Source: Geoanaerobacter sp964528055 | Lineage (GTDB): Bacteria > Desulfobacterota > Desulfuromonadia > Geobacterales > DSM-12255 | DNA: 64,000 nt | Direction of reading: 5' to 3' | NCBI GenBank assembly: GCA_964528055.1 | Contig: CAZGQM010000005.1 | Location: 124,001 to 188,000 of the forward strand | In this document: piece after piece, positions 59,438 through 64,000 of the stretch | Layout: each line of letters opens with the position of its first letter | How positions within the stretch are numbered: the stretch's first letter is position 1 | The notes under the pieces: model-generated | Database searches by the model: none | Seen by the model: only the letters and a program-made list of their open reading frames with translations | Told to the model about the DNA's origin: nothing | Program-made: the position numbers and the translations under genes

Positions 59438-59518
59438 GCCTGTAATTGCGTGTCACCCGGCGTTGTGTTATAACGACAGGCATACAACTGCATCTACTCG
59501 CAATTTTCTGGAGGTACA

Positions 59519-60730
59519 ATGCGCATCACTACAATATTAATGATACTCGTTCTTATGTTAACCTCCAGTGCTGTTGCTGCGGAAAAGAAGGCTGACAGCC
59601 CCAAGAACTCCGGAAAGAAGGCTCAAGTCAAATCACTGAAGCCATCTCCTTCAGCACCTGTAATACAAGGTGAGTTTGCGCGTGAATTGATCAAAGTGTT
59701 CGGATGGGAAGGGGGGATCCCTGAGGAGTCGAAGGAGCGGGATTATCTGGTGATACTTCAGGGCAAGAGAACGTTCAAATTCGAGGCTGAAAAAATATTC
59801 AATCCTAAGACCGATGGCGTTTCAGTGCGTAAGTTCGACCTGATCGGTCCTTTCAGCGGCGAGTCTTGGCTGGGAGGGGTCACGACTCCTGTCATAGTGC
59901 ATTTTAAAGTTTTTATACCTATGGATGGCAACTACCGGCTCTTTGCAGCAGCCAAGGGGAATGGACAGCTCTGGAAGCTCGCAGGCAAGGAGTATATAGT
60001 CAACTCAGGTGATCGGCTGGCAGTAACTCAGGTGGCTACTGTGACGCTAAAGGCCGGCGAGTTTGAATTTGAAATGGTCATGCCTCCCGATGGGGGGATA
60101 GATTATCTTGTTTTATCCGACCGCGATTTTACCTCAATAGAACCGCTCGGAGGTTGGCGATTCAGAGAACCTCTAAGCAATGCCGAACTTGCACAGATCT
60201 CCGCAACCCTTCTTGGCTGGGAGGATCAACTTCCTCTGAATGAGAAAATTGGCGTTACGACTGTCGTAGCAGCTGACCTGCCAGATCTCCCTGCTTCTCT
60301 ACATTCGACTGATGCTGGATTTTATGGCCAATTCACTGGTAAACAGTGGATTAGAGCAAGTTCACAGACAGCAGATATTGAGATTCCGATCTCATTGCCG
60401 GTAACTGGCGTGTACGGCCTGAAACTCCGTGTCATGGGAGAGTCTTTCAAGGCAAATCTTGATGGTATGCCTCTCGTGATCCCAGCAAAACCCTATCTTG
60501 ACTGGGTAGATCTTGGGCTCCACCGCCTGGTAGACGGCACCCATACACTCCAGGTGACGCTTCCGCCTTATGGTGGTATTGATGCCTTGATCATAGAACC
60601 ACGGAAATCGACGCCCGAGGCTTACATGAATCTGGTCGGCATAAAAGGTGACCCTATGGCTATTGTAACGAATGCCGAGAAGGATAAGATCTTGACTCAA
60701 CTCGTGGAACGTTTCACAACACGGAAGTAA
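59519..60730 (+). CDS. Secreted protein of two repeated modules
   Basis: 403 residues with a signal peptide (ending AVAAEK) and GGAGG before the ATG. After a Lys/Ser-rich stretch, two copies of one module are visible: each opens with a LxGWEx-type helix (KVFGWEGGIP and TLLGWEDQLP) and ends with a beta part closing PP(D/Y)GGID (PPDGGIDYLVL and PPYGGIDALII). The fold resembles carbohydrate-binding sandwiches, but no catalytic residue or family was recognised. ComEC follows after 16 bases on the same strand. Periplasmic or extracellular. Confidence 0.75.
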   Translation: MRITTILMILVLMLTSSAVAAEKKADSPKNSGKKAQVKSLKPSPSAPVIQGEFARELIKVFGWEGGIPEESKERDYLVILQGKRTFKFEAEKIFNPKTDGVSVRKFDLIGPFSGESWLGGVTTPVIVHFKVFIPMDGNYRLFAAAKGNGQLWKLAGKEYIVNSGDRLAVTQVATVTLKAGEFEFEMVMPPDGGIDYLVLSDRDFTSIEPLGGWRFREPLSNAELAQISATLLGWEDQLPLNEKIGVTTVVAADLPDLPASLHSTDAGFYGQFTGKQWIRASSQTADIEIPISLPVTGVYGLKLRVMGESFKANLDGMPLVIPAKPYLDWVDLGLHRLVDGTHTLQVTLPPYGGIDALIIEPRKSTPEAYMNLVGIKGDPMAIVTNAEKDKILTQLVERFTTRK

Positions 60731-60746
60731 ATCAGCAGCCGCTGCA

Positions 60747-63161
60747 ATGGAACGGCCGCTGATCGCATTGCTCGCTGCGCTGATGCTTGGGATCGGCGCA
60801 GCGGTCTTGTATGAAAGCTTCATCCCTCTCTGGCCACTTTTCCCCGCGACCTTTCTACTCTTGATTGGTTGGATACGTAATCAATCCCTTCTATTGATCT
60901 CTGGCCTGTCGATCCTTTTCCTTCTTTGGGGTAATCATTCAGTAACCCATTTTTACCGACTCTCGCCTCCTCCTCAACTGAGCGCATTATCGACATCAGA
61001 ACATCCTGTAACGGTTACTGGCATACTGGACTGCCGGCCTGAGGCCAGAGCGCGTGGCACACGTCTATATGTAGCCATTGAGTCTGTCGAGAGTGGCGGA
61101 ACAAGGCGACCTATTGTTGGCCGTCTCCTGATGTACGTTGGTGAGGGGAGAGCAGCCTTTCTCACCGGAGACCGAATCCGATTTGTCACCCGACTCCGCG
61201 AGCCCCGCAATTTTGGACTCCCCGGAGAAATTGACTATCGTCGCTCGTTGGCTCTGCGAAACGTATTTATCACGGGATTTGTTGCCGATGCCACCCATCT
61301 GGAACTCCTTCAGGAGGCAGCAGCATATCCGATGCAGCGGAGAATTGACTCAGTGGCTCTCTGGCTCGGCAGGTTTATCGACAATTGTACCTCTTCATCA
61401 ACAGAAGCGGGCATTCTCAAGGCTCTCCTTGTAGGTGAACGCGGCTCCGTCCCACAAGATATGGAAGGGCTTTATGCAAGGACAGGGGTTAACCACATCC
61501 TCTCAATCTCAGGGTTTCATGTAAGCATTATAGCCCTCGTACTCTACCAGTTGCTGGCTCGTCTTTCACGATGCAGCGAATTCCTTCTCAGGTACAATCT
61601 GCGAAGAGTGCTTCTACTGGCCACTCTCCCCGTCCTTATCTCCTATCTCTTAATCACCGGCGCCGCGCCGGCTACCACTCGTTCGGTGTTGATGGTCGCC
61701 GCATGCTTCCTTGGCCTCCTCGTGGAAAGAGAGGGTGATCCGGTGAACCTACTTGCACTGGCAGCACTTGTGATCCTTGCGATTTCCCCTCAGGCCCTTT
61801 TTGATCTCTCTTTCCAGCTCTCCTTCCTGGCTTTTTGGGGTATTCTTGTACTCTACCCCCTGTTAATCCACCCCTTTGCCGGTATGCGCAAAGGGATTCT
61901 TTACCGATTTATTCAATTCTGTGCCGTATCCGTTGCGGCGATAGCTGCTACCATGCTTCCGGTTGCCTATCATTTCCACAGGTTTTCCGTTATAGGCCTG
62001 GTGAGCAACTTCATAGTGGTCCCTCTTATGGGGTATGGGGCAGTGGTTGCTGGATTCACCGGACTTGTCTGCGCAGCCTGGTTTCCCTTTCCTGCAAAGC
62101 TTCTCATCATGGGTGCTGCCCTGTTTGTACGCTGGTCAAATCAGGCGCTTTTCTGGCTTGATAAGCTACCGCAGCTCCCGCGCTTTACCCCATCGTTATC
62201 GGATCTGCTGCTCGCCGTTGCGTTGCTGGCGGTGCTGACGCTCATTCGCACTCCCCGGAAACGCCTCTTCTCGTTAATGCTATTAGCTGGCGTGTTCTGT
62301 TGGGATCATTTTGCAACGGATGATCCCGGAATCGGGAAGTTGCGCGTGACACTCCTGAGCGTGGGTCAGGCAGAGAGCACCCTTATCCGCTTTCCCGACA
62401 AAACCTGCATGCTGGTCGATGGTGGCGGTTCACTATTTGAGGGGGGAATGGATACAGGTGAAAGGCTCCTTGCACCTGCGCTCTGGAGTATGGGTATCGA
62501 CAGGATTGACTGGATGGTCTTGACTCATCCGCACCCAGATCATCTGAAAGGATTGCTCTTTATTTTGTCAGCTTTTCCCGTGGGGGAGTTTTGGGAAAGT
62601 GGCTACAAATCTGACGCTCCTGTCTATCTTGAACTTAAAAGTGTTCTTGCAACCCGCGGCATACCTGCCCGCATACTGGATGAAACTACTCGACCCATCC
62701 GGGTCGGTGGTGCAGTCATAGAGCCTTTGGCACCACCTAAGTCAGACTCTGCAGCTGCAGCACTCCTTCCCCAGGAATGGGATATGAACGACGAGTCCCT
62801 CGTATTCCGGCTTTCCATGGGCCGCTTTTCAATGCTCTTTACCGGAGACATTGGCTTTGCTGGCGAGGCACGTCTACTCAGAGATCCGGGGCGAATCACA
62901 AGTTCGGTTCTGAAGGTTGCTCACCACGGCAGCCGCCATTCCAGCTCCATCCCCTTTCTCCGTGCAGTATCGCCTCGAATTGCCCTGATTTCTGCTGGAT
63001 ATCGGAATAATTTTCATCTTCCAGCCGATGAAACTGTAGCAGATCTGGAGCGGATGGGCGCTAAAATCTACCGAACCGATAGGGACGGCAGCATCGAATT
63101 GACGGTAAATCCGGCCAGTGGCGCCACGGCAGCACGGAAAATATCTGGATCAATTCATTGA
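60747..63161 (+). CDS. comEC: DNA internalization-related competence protein ComEC/Rec2
   Basis: 804 residues. The N-terminal soluble part (DUF4131-like) precedes the competence domain with about ten membrane helices (HILSISGFHVSIIALVLYQLL is its hallmark), then a metallo-beta-lactamase domain with VDGGGS, THPHPDHLKG and VAHHGSRHSSS. It is expected to form the inner-membrane channel for DNA uptake. No other competence genes are in the window. Confidence 0.93.
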   Translation: MERPLIALLAALMLGIGAAVLYESFIPLWPLFPATFLLLIGWIRNQSLLLISGLSILFLLWGNHSVTHFYRLSPPPQLSALSTSEHPVTVTGILDCRPEARARGTRLYVAIESVESGGTRRPIVGRLLMYVGEGRAAFLTGDRIRFVTRLREPRNFGLPGEIDYRRSLALRNVFITGFVADATHLELLQEAAAYPMQRRIDSVALWLGRFIDNCTSSSTEAGILKALLVGERGSVPQDMEGLYARTGVNHILSISGFHVSIIALVLYQLLARLSRCSEFLLRYNLRRVLLLATLPVLISYLLITGAAPATTRSVLMVAACFLGLLVEREGDPVNLLALAALVILAISPQALFDLSFQLSFLAFWGILVLYPLLIHPFAGMRKGILYRFIQFCAVSVAAIAATMLPVAYHFHRFSVIGLVSNFIVVPLMGYGAVVAGFTGLVCAAWFPFPAKLLIMGAALFVRWSNQALFWLDKLPQLPRFTPSLSDLLLAVALLAVLTLIRTPRKRLFSLMLLAGVFCWDHFATDDPGIGKLRVTLLSVGQAESTLIRFPDKTCMLVDGGGSLFEGGMDTGERLLAPALWSMGIDRIDWMVLTHPHPDHLKGLLFILSAFPVGEFWESGYKSDAPVYLELKSVLATRGIPARILDETTRPIRVGGAVIEPLAPPKSDSAAAALLPQEWDMNDESLVFRLSMGRFSMLFTGDIGFAGEARLLRDPGRITSSVLKVAHHGSRHSSSIPFLRAVSPRIALISAGYRNNFHLPADETVADLERMGAKIYRTDRDGSIELTVNPASGATAARKISGSIH

Positions 63162-63234
63162 CACTCCTGCAAATTGTCCGATAATGTAAAAATACTTTTC
63201 AGCCTTCGCGTACTGCATGTCTTTGAGGGATCTG

Positions 63235-64000
63235 ATGGAACGGATATTGATTGTTGAAGACGATCTGTTTTTTCGTGAAGTATTTTCAGATCTTCTCAGG
63301 GAGGACAGTTACGAGGTAGATGCAGCATCCTCGGCAGATGAGGCGTTCGATTTTTTGAACCGATTTGAGTATCATCTGGTTGTTGTTGATCTGGTGCTGC
63401 AGGATGCAAGCGGACTGGATGTACTTGAAAAAGTCAAGCAACTCGATCCTGCGATAGAGGTGATCATTGTCACCGGCCACGCAAACATGGAAACCGCCAT
63501 ATATGCCTTGAAGCATGGTGCACGCGACTACCTGGTCAAACCGATCAACCATGACGAGTTCAGGCATGCGGTTGGGCTCTGTATAGAACAGCGACGTCTA
63601 CTGGATGAGAATCAGGAACTGAAAGGACTGGTAAATCTGTACCAGGTGAGTCAGACCATAGCCAATTGTCTGGATCAGGACCGTCTGTATACGATGGTGG
63701 TTGACTCACTTTCAAAAGAGGTTGGCGTGAGCAGGGCTATAGGCTACTTCTTCGAGGAGTGCCTATTTTCGATTCGAGAGCTTAGAGGGTTCACCGAGGA
63801 GGGAGCCACACGTCTCGGTGAATGGATGATGGGACGGTTTCACCCTGCAGACGAAAAGTCGCTGCATGTGATACGCCTGCCCGATTTTTTGGCTGAACGA
63901 CCGGCCTCGCTTGATGACATGACCGACATAAGCGACGCGATGCTTCTCCTGATTCGCTACAAATCGCTTGTTCAGGGTGTGATCATCCTCTTTAATGAGC
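63235..64000 (+). CDS. Response regulator with REC and GAF-like domains, 5' part
   Basis: Only the first 255 codons are here; the gene leaves the window. The start ATG 63235 follows GAGGG. The receiver (VEDDLFFREVF, acceptor Asp in VVVDLVLQD, YLVKPIN) spans residues 1-125. After a coiled helix (QELKGLVNLYQVSQTIANCLDQDRLYTMVV), a GAF-like domain begins. The missing part would show whether it ends in a GGDEF, HD-GYP or HTH domain. Confidence 0.85.
   Translation, partial: MERILIVEDDLFFREVFSDLLREDSYEVDAASSADEAFDFLNRFEYHLVVVDLVLQDASGLDVLEKVKQLDPAIEVIIVTGHANMETAIYALKHGARDYLVKPINHDEFRHAVGLCIEQRRLLDENQELKGLVNLYQVSQTIANCLDQDRLYTMVVDSLSKEVGVSRAIGYFFEECLFSIRELRGFTEEGATRLGEWMMGRFHPADEKSLHVIRLPDFLAERPASLDDMTDISDAMLLLIRYKSLVQGVIILFNE

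Noticed and set aside
1..64000. Search for insertion sequences, prophage genes, toxin-antitoxin pairs, CRISPR arrays and rRNA
   Set aside because: None seen; no transposase, integrase, phage structural protein or spaced direct-repeat array was recognised on either strand.

Overview
The window looks like a chromosomal segment of a member of the Geobacteraceae (Desulfuromonadia, formerly Deltaproteobacteria) with roughly balanced GC. The grounds are the gene families and their order: etfBA next to a membrane Fe-S oxidoreductase of the EtfAB:menaquinone oxidoreductase type, a korDABC 2-oxoacid:ferredoxin oxidoreductase cluster, glnB-glnA behind a sigma-54 promoter, a pyrR-pyrB-pyrC-carA-(radical SAM)-carB-greA run, long-form HisG, a PEP-CTERM protein, and many two-component and c-di-GMP type regulators. 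The species cannot be named from this sequence. No insertion sequence, prophage, CRISPR array or rRNA was seen. Almost everything is core housekeeping or signalling.

Layout. 1-5190: electron-transfer operon (end of etfB, etfA with a ferredoxin domain, a stand-alone truncated copy of the membrane domain of the next gene, the full EMO-type oxidoreductase, a class I glutamine amidotransferase). 5206-7186: ispG behind a promoter so close that the mRNA may be leaderless, then a PEP-CTERM protein with a -24/-12 promoter and a strong terminator. 7247-12438: proS-pyrF-rlmB, a small conserved protein, and hisI-hisG. 12502-15859: a MucR/Ros-type regulator divergent from korDABC. 15887-23882: extracellular polysaccharide and envelope block (YjbH-like protein, a lipoprotein, tRNA-Gln and tRNA-Glu, a long SLBB export protein, a VanZ-PAP2 fusion). 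23934-27890: HAD phosphatase, HrpB helicase, M23 peptidase. 27891-30435: a degraded stretch, then nitrogen control (sigma-54 promoter, glnB, glnA, terminator).

30648-39983: a small protein, then the pyrimidine operon. Its leader carries a sigma-70 promoter, a PyrR-binding hairpin with a CNGNGA-type hexaloop, an antiterminator segment and an intrinsic terminator, which is the architecture known from Bacillus. This is the most striking regulatory element in the window. 40064-47608: DUF1858 protein, RecG with an AbrB-like N-terminal extension, DUF898 membrane protein with an M48 protease, a small coiled-coil membrane protein, a BI-1 family protein, ppnP and gluQRS. 47803-54876: mostly minus strand, with CheV and an HD-GYP response regulator, an ABC-F ATPase, and a GspA/GspB-like pair; an orphan Fis-type HTH protein lies on the plus strand. 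55013-64000: CtpA protease (minus), then fbp, a small acidic protein, an NtrC-type response regulator, a secreted protein made of two repeated modules, ComEC, and the start of a REC-GAF response regulator that runs off the window.

No wholly new multi-gene system was recognised. The best leads are the PyrR attenuator outside the Firmicutes, the sigma-54 promoter of the PEP-CTERM gene, the truncated EMO membrane-domain paralog, the RecG N-terminal fusion sitting directly after a terminator, and the VanZ-PAP2 fusion.
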